DNA of 64,000 bases from positions 1 through 64,000 of the forward strand of contig CAYWDH010000009.1 in the NCBI GenBank assembly GCA_964456985.1. Direction: 5' to 3'. Source of the DNA: WJMT01 sp964456985 (lineage in GTDB: Bacteria > Acidobacteriota > Aminicenantia > Aminicenantales > Aminicenantaceae). Below the pieces are notes generated by a model. That model was not told where the DNA came from and ran no database searches. It was given only the letters and a program-made list of their open reading frames with translations. This document shows positions 16,590-24,980 of this stretch, piece after piece (the first letter of the stretch is position 1; each line of letters begins with the position of its first letter). The translations under genes were made by a program, and so were the position numbers.

Positions 16590-17609
16590 TTATCTTCTTA
16601 TTTGAAATTCAATGACAGCTCTCTGATGTTCTTTAAAAGTGGAGCTGAATTTATGCGTGCCGTCGTTTTTTGACACAAAATACAAATAATCAGTTTTTGA
16701 TGGGTACAGTGCTGCTTTTAGGGATTCTAACCCTGGATTTGATATGGGGCCCGGAGGAAGCCCGTTGTGCAAATAGGTATTATAAGGCGAGTTCAGTTTT
16801 AAGTCCTTGTTTCTGAGTCTTCCGTGATACTCATTTTTCTTCTTAAGGGCATATATGATGGTTGGGTCACAGTCCAGCTTCATGCCTAGGTTCAAGCGAT
16901 TGTGAAACACAGAGGAGATTAAAGGTTTCTCTTCAGGAACTGATGCTTCTTCTTCAATCAAAGAAGCCAAGGTGACAATATCTCTTATTTCCATTTCCAT
17001 TTCTTTAGCTCTTTCTTTCCATTGAGGTGTAAAAGTTTTTCTGAATTGGTTTACCATTATTTCAATGAGCTCAGCTTCGGATGTGTTTTTGGGAATATGA
17101 TATGTTTCAGGAAACAGATATCCTTCAAGGTCCTGTGCTTTGGCATCAAGAGAAGATATCAACTGTGTGTTTTTCGCAAGACGGAGTATTTTTTCTTCGT
17201 TGAAAGAATATTTCCGAGATAAAAGGTCAGCCATTTCCGCTATGGTCAGTCCTTCAGGGATCGTCACTGGATGAAGTATGATATCTCCCCGTAGTATTTT
17301 TTTTAGGACTTCTTTTACAGAGATAGGAGGGTTGAATTCGTATTCTCCTGCAATGAGTTTTTCTTTTGGATAAAACAATCTGTATGCAGCCAGAAAAGGC
17401 CACTTCTTTTCGATGATATTTTCTTTTTTGAGTTTCCGTGCAATCAGCGAAGCACTGCTCCCTCTCTCAATTTCAAATACAGTGCCGGGAGAGAGCCGAT
17501 CTCTGGGATGATTGTATTCCCAAAGAAACCAGCTCAAACAAAAAACAAAAAGGACAAGGGCAGCCATCAGAGCTGCTACTATTGTTTTTTTTATTGTGAT
17601 CGATTTCAT
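16590..17609 (-). CDS. mltG: Endolytic murein transglycosylase MltG
   Basis: It cleaves nascent glycan strands and so sets their length. An N-terminal membrane anchor (about 8-29) is followed by a LysM-like part, and the YceG domain with the catalytic Glu region ASLIEEEASVPEE. HNRLNLGMKLDCDPTIIYAL and SPYNTYLHNGLPPGPISNPG are the family signatures. 339 residues is typical. It overlaps the end of ruvX by four bases (ATGA), so ddl-ruvX-mltG form one operon. Confidence 0.95.
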   Translation of the reverse strand: MKSITIKKTIVAALMAALVLFVFCLSWFLWEYNHPRDRLSPGTVFEIERGSSASLIARKLKKENIIEKKWPFLAAYRLFYPKEKLIAGEYEFNPPISVKEVLKKILRGDIILHPVTIPEGLTIAEMADLLSRKYSFNEEKILRLAKNTQLISSLDAKAQDLEGYLFPETYHIPKNTSEAELIEIMVNQFRKTFTPQWKERAKEMEMEIRDIVTLASLIEEEASVPEEKPLISSVFHNRLNLGMKLDCDPTIIYALKKKNEYHGRLRNKDLKLNSPYNTYLHNGLPPGPISNPGLESLKAALYPSKTDYLYFVSKNDGTHKFSSTFKEHQRAVIEFQIRR

Positions 17610-18013
17610 AAGCTTTCCAAATAACTTGAAAGGATCAGAACCGCAGAGATCTGGTCCACAAGCTCTTTTTTCTTTTTGTTACTCAATCTCTTTTCTCTCA
17701 TAATGCGCAGGGCCTGTTTTGTCGTTAGACGTTCATCCCAGTAAACAACAGGTATACCCAGCGATTTTTTCAGCCAGGAAGCAAATTGTTTTGTTTTTTT
17801 TACTCTGCTTCCTTCTGAACCATCCATCCTCAATGGAAGACCTATGACTATTTTTGTGATCTTATATTTTGAGGAGAGATTTTTAAAAAATTGCAAATCT
17901 TCATCTTTATTCTTGACTTTATAACTTTGAAGGGCTTGAGCGGTTATGAGCATCTTATCGCTCACAGCAAGGCCAATGGTTTTATCTCCATAGTCGATGC
18001 CCAGTATTCTCAT
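17606..18013 (-). CDS. ruvX: Putative Holliday junction resolvase RuvX (YqgF)
   Basis: An RNase H-fold nuclease linked to 16S rRNA 5'-end processing and to junction resolution. The 135-residue protein has the catalytic Asp in MRILGIDYGDKTIGLA (D7), the VIGLPLRMDGSEG loop, YWDERLTTKQA, and the final Asp in VDQISAVLIL. It overlaps the end of ddl and the start of mltG by four bases each. Confidence 0.95.
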   Translation of the reverse strand: MRILGIDYGDKTIGLAVSDKMLITAQALQSYKVKNKDEDLQFFKNLSSKYKITKIVIGLPLRMDGSEGSRVKKTKQFASWLKKSLGIPVVYWDERLTTKQALRIMREKRLSNKKKKELVDQISAVLILSSYLESL

Positions 18014-19065
18014 ATCTCTTTTTTTCTTTTTTTGCTTGCGTGCTTTTGAACGGCAAGGGCTATGAGCTTTTCAAGAAGTTTTGTGAAGGTCACACCGCTT
18101 GCTTCCCATAGTTTTGGATACATACTGATTTCAGTAAATCCGGGAATGGTGTTTATTTCGTTTAAATATATTTTCTGGCTTCTTTTCTGAAGAAAAAAGT
18201 CAACGCGTGCCATTCCTGAGCATTCAATGGATTTGAAGGCAGCTATAGAGATCCTCTGGATCTCTTTGGCTGTGATTACCGGTATGTCAGCAGGGATTCC
18301 AAAGCCTGTTTTTCCTTCTATATATTTATCCCGGTAATCATAAAAAGTCCTGGAAGGAATAATTTCTCCGGGAAGAGAACTGACAGGATTTTCATTACCT
18401 AGAACACTGCATTCAAATTCCCGCCCTTCTATGGCTTCTTCTACAATTATCTTATTGTCATAACTAAAGGCAAGATGAATGGCTTCTGAAAGCCGAGTGA
18501 GGCTCTGGACCTTGGTTATTCCGATACTTGAACCCAGGCTTGAAGGCTTTATGAAGAAAGGAATTCTGTATTTTTTAATTTTTTCTATGACTTTTTTTCT
18601 ATCTTTTACCCAGGTGTTTTCATAGAAAACGTCATATCTAGCAAGAGGAAGTCCTTTGGCTTTAAATATGGATTTTGCCATAGCTTTATCCATTCCGATT
18701 GCGGACGATAATACTGTTGCACCCACATAAGGGACATCTGCAAGTTCAAGGAGTCCTTGTATGGTCCCGTCCTCCCCATAAGGTCCGTGGAGCACTGGAA
18801 AATAGACCGAGGATTCCTGTATTTCCTTATGGTTTTTTGTGTTCCAGGGCAGAAAAGAAGAAAAAGTCCCTTTTTCTCGTTTTTCATTGGTGTATTCTGG
18901 GGAGTCAACGACCTTCCACATTCCGTTTTTGTTGATATAAATACATAGAGGTTTGAATTTTCTTTTGTCTAAATGATCATACACAGCGGATGCTGAATTG
19001 ATTGAGACGTCATGCTCTGCAGAGCGGCCTCCGAAAAGAATGATTATGTTTTTCTTTGTTTTCAT
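18010..19065 (-). CDS. ddl: D-alanine--D-alanine ligase Ddl
   Basis: It makes the D-Ala-D-Ala dipeptide for peptidoglycan. The 351-residue ATP-grasp protein has the N-terminal ILFGGRSAEHDVS, HGPYGEDGTIQGLLEL, the KPSSLGSSIG loop and the C-terminal YLNEINTIPGFTEISMYP. The upstream minus strand carries TTAGAC, 16 bases, TATAAA and then AAAGGA before ATG 19065. It heads the ddl-ruvX-mltG cell-wall operon. Confidence 0.96.
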   Translation of the reverse strand: MKTKKNIIILFGGRSAEHDVSINSASAVYDHLDKRKFKPLCIYINKNGMWKVVDSPEYTNEKREKGTFSSFLPWNTKNHKEIQESSVYFPVLHGPYGEDGTIQGLLELADVPYVGATVLSSAIGMDKAMAKSIFKAKGLPLARYDVFYENTWVKDRKKVIEKIKKYRIPFFIKPSSLGSSIGITKVQSLTRLSEAIHLAFSYDNKIIVEEAIEGREFECSVLGNENPVSSLPGEIIPSRTFYDYRDKYIEGKTGFGIPADIPVITAKEIQRISIAAFKSIECSGMARVDFFLQKRSQKIYLNEINTIPGFTEISMYPKLWEASGVTFTKLLEKLIALAVQKHASKKRKKEI

Positions 19066-19165
19066 TTGTCCTTTTCATTTTATAAGAATTCGCCTGTTAT
19101 GTCTAACAGCAAAATGCTCGTTTTTCTTTTTCCCAAAAGTTATAATATTCAATTAATTTTAACAT

Positions 19166-19194
19166 TTGACACAGGTTTAACGACAAAATATAAT
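19166..19194 (+). promoter_or_regulatory. Perfect consensus sigma-70 promoter
   Basis: TTGACA (19166-19171), exactly 17 bases, TATAAT (19189-19194). This is a full match to the consensus in front of the gene at 19239, and it predicts strong constitutive expression. Confidence 0.9.
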
Positions 19195-19238
19195 AGGTAA
19201 AAATAACTTATGAAATTATTGTAGCAAGAGGTGCTAAA

Positions 19239-20033
19239 GTGAATAAAAATCAGAAAACAGGTGGAAAATTAGTCTTATGTATGGCTTTTGTCCTCATTTC
19301 CATAGGTATCATTACGTATGGATTCCAGCAGCAAGGGATAAAGAAGGCAAAAATATATGAAGATGAATACCAGCTGATAACAGAATCTGATTTATACTGT
19401 TCCTTTTATGCTCTTGATGGGGAAATGCCGGATATTAAGATCATCGGTGCGGAAAGAGCCTATGAGAGGGATATGTTCAGCGACGAAGATATCGTGTATT
19501 TGAATAAGGGCAGAATGCAGGGATTGAATGAGGGGCAGGTTTTTATGGTGATAGAAGTCAGAAAAGACATACCCGGTGTCGGTCCTGTTGCATTCAAAAG
19601 GGGCAGGATTCGGATACAGGAGCTGGATGACAATAAGTCAACCGCACGCATAGAGAAAGCCTGTGGCTGGATAATGGGAGATTATTACGTAGTCCCTTTC
19701 CAGCCAGGGGAAGGGATGATAGGAAAAGACCTCGGCTATAATATTCCTCCATTTGAGACAGAAGGTGTAAGGGGTGAAGTACTCTTCCTGGATACGGATT
19801 TTAATCAAATAGGGACCGGTCATTGGGCTCTTATCAATATCGGCCGGCAGGCCGGTATTACTTTCGGGCAGCAACTGATTTTATATAGAGTCATTGAAGA
19901 AGATGCGCCTATACAGGTTTTTGGGAATAGTATCGTGATCGACGTGCAGGAAGAAACAGCCACTATAAAAGTCCTTTCTTGCAGAGATGCTTTGAGAATC
20001 GGTGACAATGTGATGGTACGGCCGGAAAAGTAG
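19239..20033 (+). CDS. Membrane-anchored protein with tandem FlgT-C-like domains
   Basis: A 264-residue protein of unknown role. One N-terminal membrane anchor (about 10-29) precedes an extracytoplasmic part with two copies of the same pattern. Copy one runs LNKGRMQGLNEGQVFMVIEV to GWIMGDYYVVP, and copy two runs INIGRQAGITFGQQLILYRV to ALRIGDNVMVRP. This N-x-G-x-x-x-G-x-x-x-G-Q ... GD pattern resembles the C-terminal domain of FlgT and of secreted LysM-associated proteins. GTG 19239 has AGAGGTG just upstream. It is monocistronic, with a perfect promoter. Confidence 0.65.
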   Translation: MNKNQKTGGKLVLCMAFVLISIGIITYGFQQQGIKKAKIYEDEYQLITESDLYCSFYALDGEMPDIKIIGAERAYERDMFSDEDIVYLNKGRMQGLNEGQVFMVIEVRKDIPGVGPVAFKRGRIRIQELDDNKSTARIEKACGWIMGDYYVVPFQPGEGMIGKDLGYNIPPFETEGVRGEVLFLDTDFNQIGTGHWALINIGRQAGITFGQQLILYRVIEEDAPIQVFGNSIVIDVQEETATIKVLSCRDALRIGDNVMVRPEK

Positions 20034-20050
20034 AAAAAATCACACTTTTC

Positions 20051-20124
20051 CGCTGCGGGCGGAGACAAGCCGCTCCATCACTCTTCTTTGATTCATCTTT
20101 TTTAAATCCAGGTATTCATTTTTG
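20051..20124 (+). repeat. Family C dispersed repeat, copy 1
   Basis: This stretch is nearly identical (a few substitutions and a 2-base indel) to 50619-50690. Shared parts include CGCTGCGGG, GCCGCTCCATCACTCTTC and TTTGATTCATCTTTTT. Its end, ATCCAGGTATTCATTTTTG, is a reverse-complement relative of family B ends. There is no ORF. It lies between the 19239 gene and the tRNA genes. Confidence 0.8.
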
Positions 20125-20171
20125 CGAAGAGCCTCGTTTTTTATGGTTCCTTAGAGTGGAAGGGTGCGTCA

Positions 20172-20248
20172 TGGAGGCGCGGGTCGGATTCGAACCGACG
20201 AATCGAGGTTTTGCAAACCCCTCCCTTAAGCCACTTGGGTACCGCGCC
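20172..20248 (-). tRNA. tRNA-Cys (GCA)
   Basis: Read on the minus strand, the acceptor stem GGCGCGG pairs with CCGCGCC, followed by T and an encoded CCA. The anticodon arm is GGGGT-TTGCAAA-ACCTC with anticodon GCA, and the T arm contains GGTTCGAATCC. It follows tRNA-Gly by 54 bases on the same strand, so the two are probably cotranscribed. Confidence 0.96.
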
Positions 20249-20302
20249 AATCCGTTTCCATTGAATCTTTTCGTTCTGGAAGATTTGTTCCGGGTGTATA
20301 TC

Positions 20303-20377
20303 TGGAGCGGACGATGGGATTTGAACCCACGACCTTCTGCTTGGCAAGCAGACGTTCTACCACTGAACTACGCCCGC
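20303..20377 (-). tRNA. tRNA-Gly (GCC)
   Basis: On the minus strand the acceptor stem GCGGGCG pairs with CGTCCGC (one G-T pair), then T and an encoded CCA. The anticodon arm is TCTGC-TTGCCAA-GCAGA, anticodon GCC, and the T arm has GGTTCAAATCC. A promoter lies 36 bases upstream. Confidence 0.97.
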
Positions 20378-20412
20378 TCTTTGTACTCAATCGCCGCACA
20401 TGGAACAGAGCT

Positions 20413-20441
20413 AAATTACCAGAAAGGACAAAGACTGTCAA
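20413..20441 (-). promoter_or_regulatory. Promoter of the tRNA-Gly/tRNA-Cys pair
   Basis: On the minus strand TTGACA (20441-20436), 17 bases, TAATTT (20418-20413), directed into tRNA-Gly. Confidence 0.75.
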
Positions 20442-20503
20442 CCTGTCCTGAATTGAAATAGAAAAAACAAAAAGAACTGTTAGGAAAAATCCGATAAAGT
20501 TTA

Positions 20504-20532
20504 TTGACACGCAGGAGTGAAAATTATATATT
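20504..20532 (+). promoter_or_regulatory. Promoter of the Yip1-family gene
   Basis: TTGACA (20504-20509), 17 bases, TATATT (20527-20532), followed by an AAGGAG ribosome binding site before ATG 20567. Confidence 0.85.
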
Positions 20533-20566
20533 TTAACAAATCTACAATGAAACAAGGAGAATAAGT

Positions 20567-21163
20567 ATGGAATTAATTCCACGAATTCAGGGAATAATAC
20601 TCAAACCCAAAGAGGAATGGGAAAAGATCAAGCAGCAGCCTTCAAGTGTATCTGATCTGTTCATGAAGTACGTATTGATTCTTGTGGCTATACCCGCCGT
20701 TGCCCAGATTATCGGGCGTGGGCTTATAGGCTACAGTGTGCCTTTTGTGGGATGGGTAAGGGCTGGCATTGGAAGAGCACTGCTTCAGGGAATTTTTTAT
20801 TATGTGTTGACTGCGGCTTCTGTTTATCTTTTGGGGATTATTATCAATGCCCTGGCTCCTTCATTTGGCTCCAAACAGAACCAGGAAAAAGCCATGAACC
20901 TTGCGGTATTCAGCATGACACCTGCCTGGGTAGCGGGAATCCTTTATATTATTCCTCAGTTATCGGTCCTTGTTCTTTTAGCTTCGCTGTACGGTATTTA
21001 TATTTTCTACCTTGGCTTTGCTTCTTCCATAATGGAGACTCCTAAAGAAAAAGTAGTGGGTTATTTCATAGTGACCATAATCGTATCTATTGTTCTCTAT
21101 GCCATAATAGGGCTGGTTCTGGGAGCTGTTTTTGCCGTAAGCGGAGGATTAGGGGCTATTTAA
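20567..21163 (+). CDS. Yip1 family membrane protein
   Basis: The 198-residue protein opens with the Yip1 signature IQGIILKPKEEWEKI and then has about five hydrophobic helices, including a Pro-Ala-Trp motif (SMTPAWVAGILY). Function in bacteria is unknown. A paralogue lies at 43024-43731, where it is the last gene of an adaptor/ATPase operon. This copy has its own promoter. Its 3' end overlaps that of the convergent pyrF by 15 bases. Confidence 0.8.
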   Translation: MELIPRIQGIILKPKEEWEKIKQQPSSVSDLFMKYVLILVAIPAVAQIIGRGLIGYSVPFVGWVRAGIGRALLQGIFYYVLTAASVYLLGIIINALAPSFGSKQNQEKAMNLAVFSMTPAWVAGILYIIPQLSVLVLLASLYGIYIFYLGFASSIMETPKEKVVGYFIVTIIVSIVLYAIIGLVLGAVFAVSGGLGAI

Positions 21164-21874
21164 TTCTCGGCATATCCTCAAGAAGGCCTCTTCAGGCTCA
21201 GAAGCCTGGGTTACAGGCCGTCCTATAACGAGAAAGTCTGCCCCGTTTTTAACTGCCTGTGAGGGAGTCGTTACTCTTTTTTGATCATCGCTTGAAGCCC
21301 ATAAGGGCCGGATTCCGGGATTGATGATCAGGAAGTCTTTTCCTATTTCTTCCTTTATCATCTTTGTTTCCTTTGGAGAGCAGACGAGTCCGTCCATTCC
21401 AGCTTTTTTAGCCAGGTTGGCGAGTCTGATGACCTGGTCATTGAGCTTGGTTTTCATTCCCATCTGTCTGAGGTCATCACCTTTCAGGCTTGTGAGTACA
21501 GTTACAGCAAGAAGAAGAGGTTTTGGCTCTCCTGTTTCCTCTGAAAGGTTCGTTGCCTCTTCCGCAGCTCTTTCCATCATCTTCATTCCCCCGAAAGCAT
21601 GAAGTGTCATCATACTGACTCTGTGTCTGAATCCTGAACGGACAGCTCCTGCGACCGTATTGGGGATGTCGTGCAGTTTCAGATCCAGAAAAACATTTTT
21701 TCCGAGTCTGTGAAGCTCCTGAATGAGGACAGGCCCTTCTGAAGCAAAAAGTTCTAATCCTATCTTAAAAGTCTGGACATTCTTTAATTGTTTTACAAGG
21801 TCTAAAGCCCTGCTTTTTGTTCGAACATCCAGGGCCACTATTATTTTTTTTGCGTGTTCTTTTTTTGGTTCCAT
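21149..21874 (-). CDS. pyrF: Orotidine 5'-phosphate decarboxylase PyrF
   Basis: The last step of UMP synthesis. A 241-residue TIM barrel with the catalytic DLKLHDIPNTV motif (D64, K66, D69), the substrate loop VCSPKE, NPGIRPLW, and the phosphate-binding VIGRPVTQA. AAGGGTG precedes ATG 21874, and pyrD ends 17 bases upstream. Operon order is pyrK-pyrD-pyrF. Confidence 0.96.
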   Translation of the reverse strand: MEPKKEHAKKIIVALDVRTKSRALDLVKQLKNVQTFKIGLELFASEGPVLIQELHRLGKNVFLDLKLHDIPNTVAGAVRSGFRHRVSMMTLHAFGGMKMMERAAEEATNLSEETGEPKPLLLAVTVLTSLKGDDLRQMGMKTKLNDQVIRLANLAKKAGMDGLVCSPKETKMIKEEIGKDFLIINPGIRPLWASSDDQKRVTTPSQAVKNGADFLVIGRPVTQASEPEEAFLRICRELNSP

Positions 21875-21890
21875 AAAACACCCTTTGTAT

Positions 21891-22808
21891 TTAAGGATTG
21901 AGATCCACAGTTCCTGAAAGGTCTTGAAGCCGCTTGATCTTTTTTTCTTTGCAGAAGGCTGTTATCTCATCAATTATTCTCAGTGTGGCATCAGGAGCTG
22001 TAAAATTCGCTGTTCCCACCTGGACAGCTTTGGCTCCTGCTATTATGAACTCAATCGCATCCCTGCCGCTTGCGATACCTCCGATTCCGATAACAGGTAT
22101 TTGAACAGCATTAGCAGCTTGATAAACCATTCTAAGTGCTATAGGCTTTATAGCCGGGCCGCTCAGCCCTCCGAAAATGTTTCCGAGTTTTGGCTTTCTT
22201 GTTTCAGGGTCTATTCCCATTGAAAGAAAAGTATTCACAAGAGAGACCGCATCCGAACCTCCTTCCTCTGCACTGACAGCTATTTCTGAAATATCAGTGA
22301 CATTCGGGGACAACTTGGTGATAACAGGGGTAGAACAAGATTCTTTCACCAGTCTTACGATCTCATATGTATCATCGGGATTTTGAGCCGGACAAAGCCC
22401 TCCTTTTTTTACATTGGGACAGGAGATGTTCAGTTCATATGCAGATATTTCTTCATATTTATCCAGGTATTCGGCAATCCGGGCATATTCCTCATTCGTA
22501 TCCCCGCAGATATTGATGATCACGGCTGACCGGAGCCCATTTAACTGAGGAAGGATTTCTTTTGAAAACCGTTCCACACCAATCCCCTGAAGCCCTATTG
22601 AATTCATGAGGCCGCAAGGTGTCTCAGCAAGTCTTGGAGGACGATTTCCATGTTTGGGAGAAAGATACAATCCTTTGATAACAAATCCACCGATTCGGTT
22701 CAAATCAATAAACGGGGAAAATTCGACCCCGTATCCAAAGGTTCCACTGGCAGCAATGATAGGATTATTTAGTTTTAAAAATCCCAGATCGACTGAAATA
22801 TCAACCAT
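21891..22808 (-). CDS. pyrD: Dihydroorotate dehydrogenase, catalytic subunit PyrD (class 1B)
   Basis: It oxidises dihydroorotate to orotate. The 305-residue FMN barrel has IIAASGTFGYG at the N-terminus, NSIGLQGIGVERF, and NISCPNVKKGG with the active-site Cys at residue 130, the class 1B base. The FMN phosphate site VIGIGGIASGRDA is present. Class 1B needs PyrK, whose gene is immediately upstream (7-base gap). This makes the pathway NAD-linked rather than quinone-linked. Confidence 0.96.
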   Translation of the reverse strand: MVDISVDLGFLKLNNPIIAASGTFGYGVEFSPFIDLNRIGGFVIKGLYLSPKHGNRPPRLAETPCGLMNSIGLQGIGVERFSKEILPQLNGLRSAVIINICGDTNEEYARIAEYLDKYEEISAYELNISCPNVKKGGLCPAQNPDDTYEIVRLVKESCSTPVITKLSPNVTDISEIAVSAEEGGSDAVSLVNTFLSMGIDPETRKPKLGNIFGGLSGPAIKPIALRMVYQAANAVQIPVIGIGGIASGRDAIEFIIAGAKAVQVGTANFTAPDATLRIIDEITAFCKEKKIKRLQDLSGTVDLNP

Positions 22809-22815
22809 TTTTATG

Positions 22816-23604
22816 TCAATCCCATATAATATCCCCTGCAGAAAAAACAGGTCCGTCCTTACATACTTTATGCCACTCGGATGTTTTGCCCTTTTTTATT
22901 TTTCTGACACATCCCCAACAGGCACCAAATCCACATCCCATAACGGACTCAAGGGACAGTTCAGCAGGGATCTGGTGTGTTTTCGATATCTTTGATAGGG
23001 TTTTCAGCATTCCTTCTGGCCCGCAAGCATAAATGAGGGAAGGGATATCTTTTTTTAGTTCTGTTTTAAAAAGATCGGTGACCAAGCCTTTGAATCCTGA
23101 GGAACCATCATCCGTTGAACAGAGAGTCCTTATATTTTGTTTTTTGAATTTGGATGCAATGGGCAGGTCTTTAGAGGTCTTCCCTCCGTAGAAGACCGTT
23201 ACATTTATATGTTTCTTCACGAGCTCGCAGGCAAGAAAATAAAGAGGCGCTACTCCCCTTCCTCCTCCGACAAGGCTTGCTCTATTGACTTCAGATTTCT
23301 TTTCAATAGGAAAGCCGTTCCCCAGCGGCCCGAGGATTTCGATTTTATCCCCTCTTTTTTTTTGACTGAGTATGGAAGTACCTATACCTGTATTCTGAAA
23401 AAATATTTCTATATGGTGTTTGTTTCGGGCATGGATGCTGAAGGGGCGACGGAGAAGGGGATAAGGATTGTCTGTGATTTTAACCATCAAGAACTGCCCC
23501 GGTTTTGATTCCCTGGCGATTACAGGAGTCTCCAGATACAAGAGAAAATAATCACTTCCCCAACTTTTTTTTCCGGTGATTATAGCTCTGTGATTTTTTA
23601 ACAT
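22816..23604 (-). CDS. pyrK: Dihydroorotate dehydrogenase electron-transfer subunit PyrK
   Basis: It passes electrons from the PyrD FMN to NAD via FAD and a [2Fe-2S] cluster. The FAD motif RRPFSI is at 52-57, NAD-binding segments are VGGGRGVAPLYFLA and YACGPEGML, and the cluster cysteines are C224, C229, C232 and C248 (C-x4-C-x2-C-x15-C). I chose ATG 23604 over an in-frame TTG two codons upstream; no clear ribosome binding site supports either. A promoter-like pair lies at 23631-23659. Confidence 0.94.
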   Translation of the reverse strand: MLKNHRAIITGKKSWGSDYFLLYLETPVIARESKPGQFLMVKITDNPYPLLRRPFSIHARNKHHIEIFFQNTGIGTSILSQKKRGDKIEILGPLGNGFPIEKKSEVNRASLVGGGRGVAPLYFLACELVKKHINVTVFYGGKTSKDLPIASKFKKQNIRTLCSTDDGSSGFKGLVTDLFKTELKKDIPSLIYACGPEGMLKTLSKISKTHQIPAELSLESVMGCGFGACWGCVRKIKKGKTSEWHKVCKDGPVFSAGDIIWD

Positions 23605-23630
23605 AAACAAAGTTCAGTTGCGTTGAACTT

Positions 23631-23659
23631 AAAATACCAGAATCTATTTTTGAGAGCAA
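23631..23659 (-). promoter_or_regulatory. Probable promoter of the pyrKDF operon
   Basis: Minus strand TTGCTC (23659-23654), 17 bases, TATTTT (23636-23631), 27 bases before the pyrK start. No attenuator or PyrR-type leader is visible. Confidence 0.45.
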
Positions 23660-23712
23660 TAAAAACTTTGACATAAATAGGTGTTTTTGAAATAATCAAA
23701 ATCTTCATGAAT

Positions 23713-23734
23713 GACCTGTATGATGGACAAGTCG
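23713..23734 (+). repeat. Left-end fragment of family B repeat
   Basis: ACCTGTATGATGGACAAGTCGG matches the left end of family B (ACCTGGATGATGARCRAGYCG at 59684 and 49096). No right arm follows before the aminotransferase gene. Confidence 0.45.
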
Positions 23735-23786
23735 GCAAAGTGTTGTATTCCATTAAAATCCAGGCTGGAAACGGGAGGTAATACAG

Positions 23787-24980
23787 ATGCATATTTCCAA
23801 ACGTGCCCGGGATATACAAGCATCTCCCATAAGAAAGTTAAAACCATATGCGGATCAGGCAATTTCAGAAGGGGTCCGGGTCTACTTTATCAATATCGGA
23901 CAGCCTGACATTAAAACGCCGGATCCTGTATGGAATGCCTTTAAGAAGGGAAAGGAAGAGGTTCTTGAGTACGGCCCTGCTCAGGGGATTATGGATTTAA
24001 GAAAATCTATTGCCAGCTATTTTAATTCATACAATATTCCAGTGACCCATGAGAATGTGATCATCACAATAGGGGGGTCAGAAGCTATTCATTTTTCTTT
24101 TTCTGCAGTAGCGGACAATGGTGAGGAGATAATTATTCCTGAGCCCTTTTATACTAATTACAATGGGTACGCGGCTTTTGCAAATGTGAAAATAGTTCCC
24201 CTTACTCTTGATGTAAAAAATGGATTCAGACTTCCGCCTAAGAAGGATATAGAACAGACAATAACACCAAAAACAAGGGCTATTCTACTGTGTTCTCCCA
24301 ACAATCCTACAGGGACGGTTTATATGGCTGAAGAGCTGGAAAGAGTGGTTGATCTTGTAAAGAAACATGACCTGTTTCTCATTGCGGATGAGGTGTACAA
24401 AGAATTTGTTTATGATGGATACAGTCACAAAAGCATACTGGAGTATGAAGAGATCAAGGATAGAGCTATTGTTGTAGACAGCATCTCCAAACGTTTTAGC
24501 TGCTGTGGGGCAAGAATAGGCGCTGTCATAACCAGGAATCCTGAGGTTTATAACGGGATCCTCAAGTTTGCCCAGGCCAGGCTTTGTCCTCCGACCCTTG
24601 AGCAGAAGGCGGCCTTAGAGGCTTATAGAATGGGAATCGGTTATTTTGAACCTGTGAGAAAGGAGTATCAAAAGAGGAGAGACATCCTGTTCGAGGGATT
24701 AAAGGACTTTCCCGGTATTGTCATGCACAAGCCGCAGGGCGCATTCTATATTATTGTGAAGCTTCCCATAAAAGACAGTGAACATTTTGTGAGGTGGATG
24801 TTAACTGATTTTAGATTTGAGAATGAAACGGTCATGGTGGCTCCTGCTCAGGGATTTTACAGTACTCCTGGGAAAGGGATGGATGAAGTGAGAATCGCGT
24901 ATGTTCTTAAAGAAGAGAACTTAAAAAGAGCTATAAAGGTCTTTAAGGCAGGACTTGAAAAATACAGGTCACTGTTTTAG
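23787..24980 (+). CDS. Pyridoxal-phosphate aminotransferase, class I/II (AspC-like)
   Basis: A 397-residue fold-type I aminotransferase. The PLP-binding set is complete: N172-N173-P174 in CSPNNPTG, D201 and Y204 in LIADEVYKEF, the Schiff-base lysine K235 in DSISKRFSCCGARIG, and the adjacent R243. The substrate is probably an amino acid such as aspartate with 2-oxoglutarate, but this cannot be fixed from motifs. GGGAGGT precedes ATG 23787. The stop codon lies within the left end of a family B repeat. Confidence 0.9.
   Translation: MHISKRARDIQASPIRKLKPYADQAISEGVRVYFINIGQPDIKTPDPVWNAFKKGKEEVLEYGPAQGIMDLRKSIASYFNSYNIPVTHENVIITIGGSEAIHFSFSAVADNGEEIIIPEPFYTNYNGYAAFANVKIVPLTLDVKNGFRLPPKKDIEQTITPKTRAILLCSPNNPTGTVYMAEELERVVDLVKKHDLFLIADEVYKEFVYDGYSHKSILEYEEIKDRAIVVDSISKRFSCCGARIGAVITRNPEVYNGILKFAQARLCPPTLEQKAALEAYRMGIGYFEPVRKEYQKRRDILFEGLKDFPGIVMHKPQGAFYIIVKLPIKDSEHFVRWMLTDFRFENETVMVAPAQGFYSTPGKGMDEVRIAYVLKEENLKRAIKVFKAGLEKYRSLF

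Noticed and set aside
20156..20461. Open frames over the tRNA region on both strands
   Set aside because: The two tRNA cloverleafs explain the sequence.
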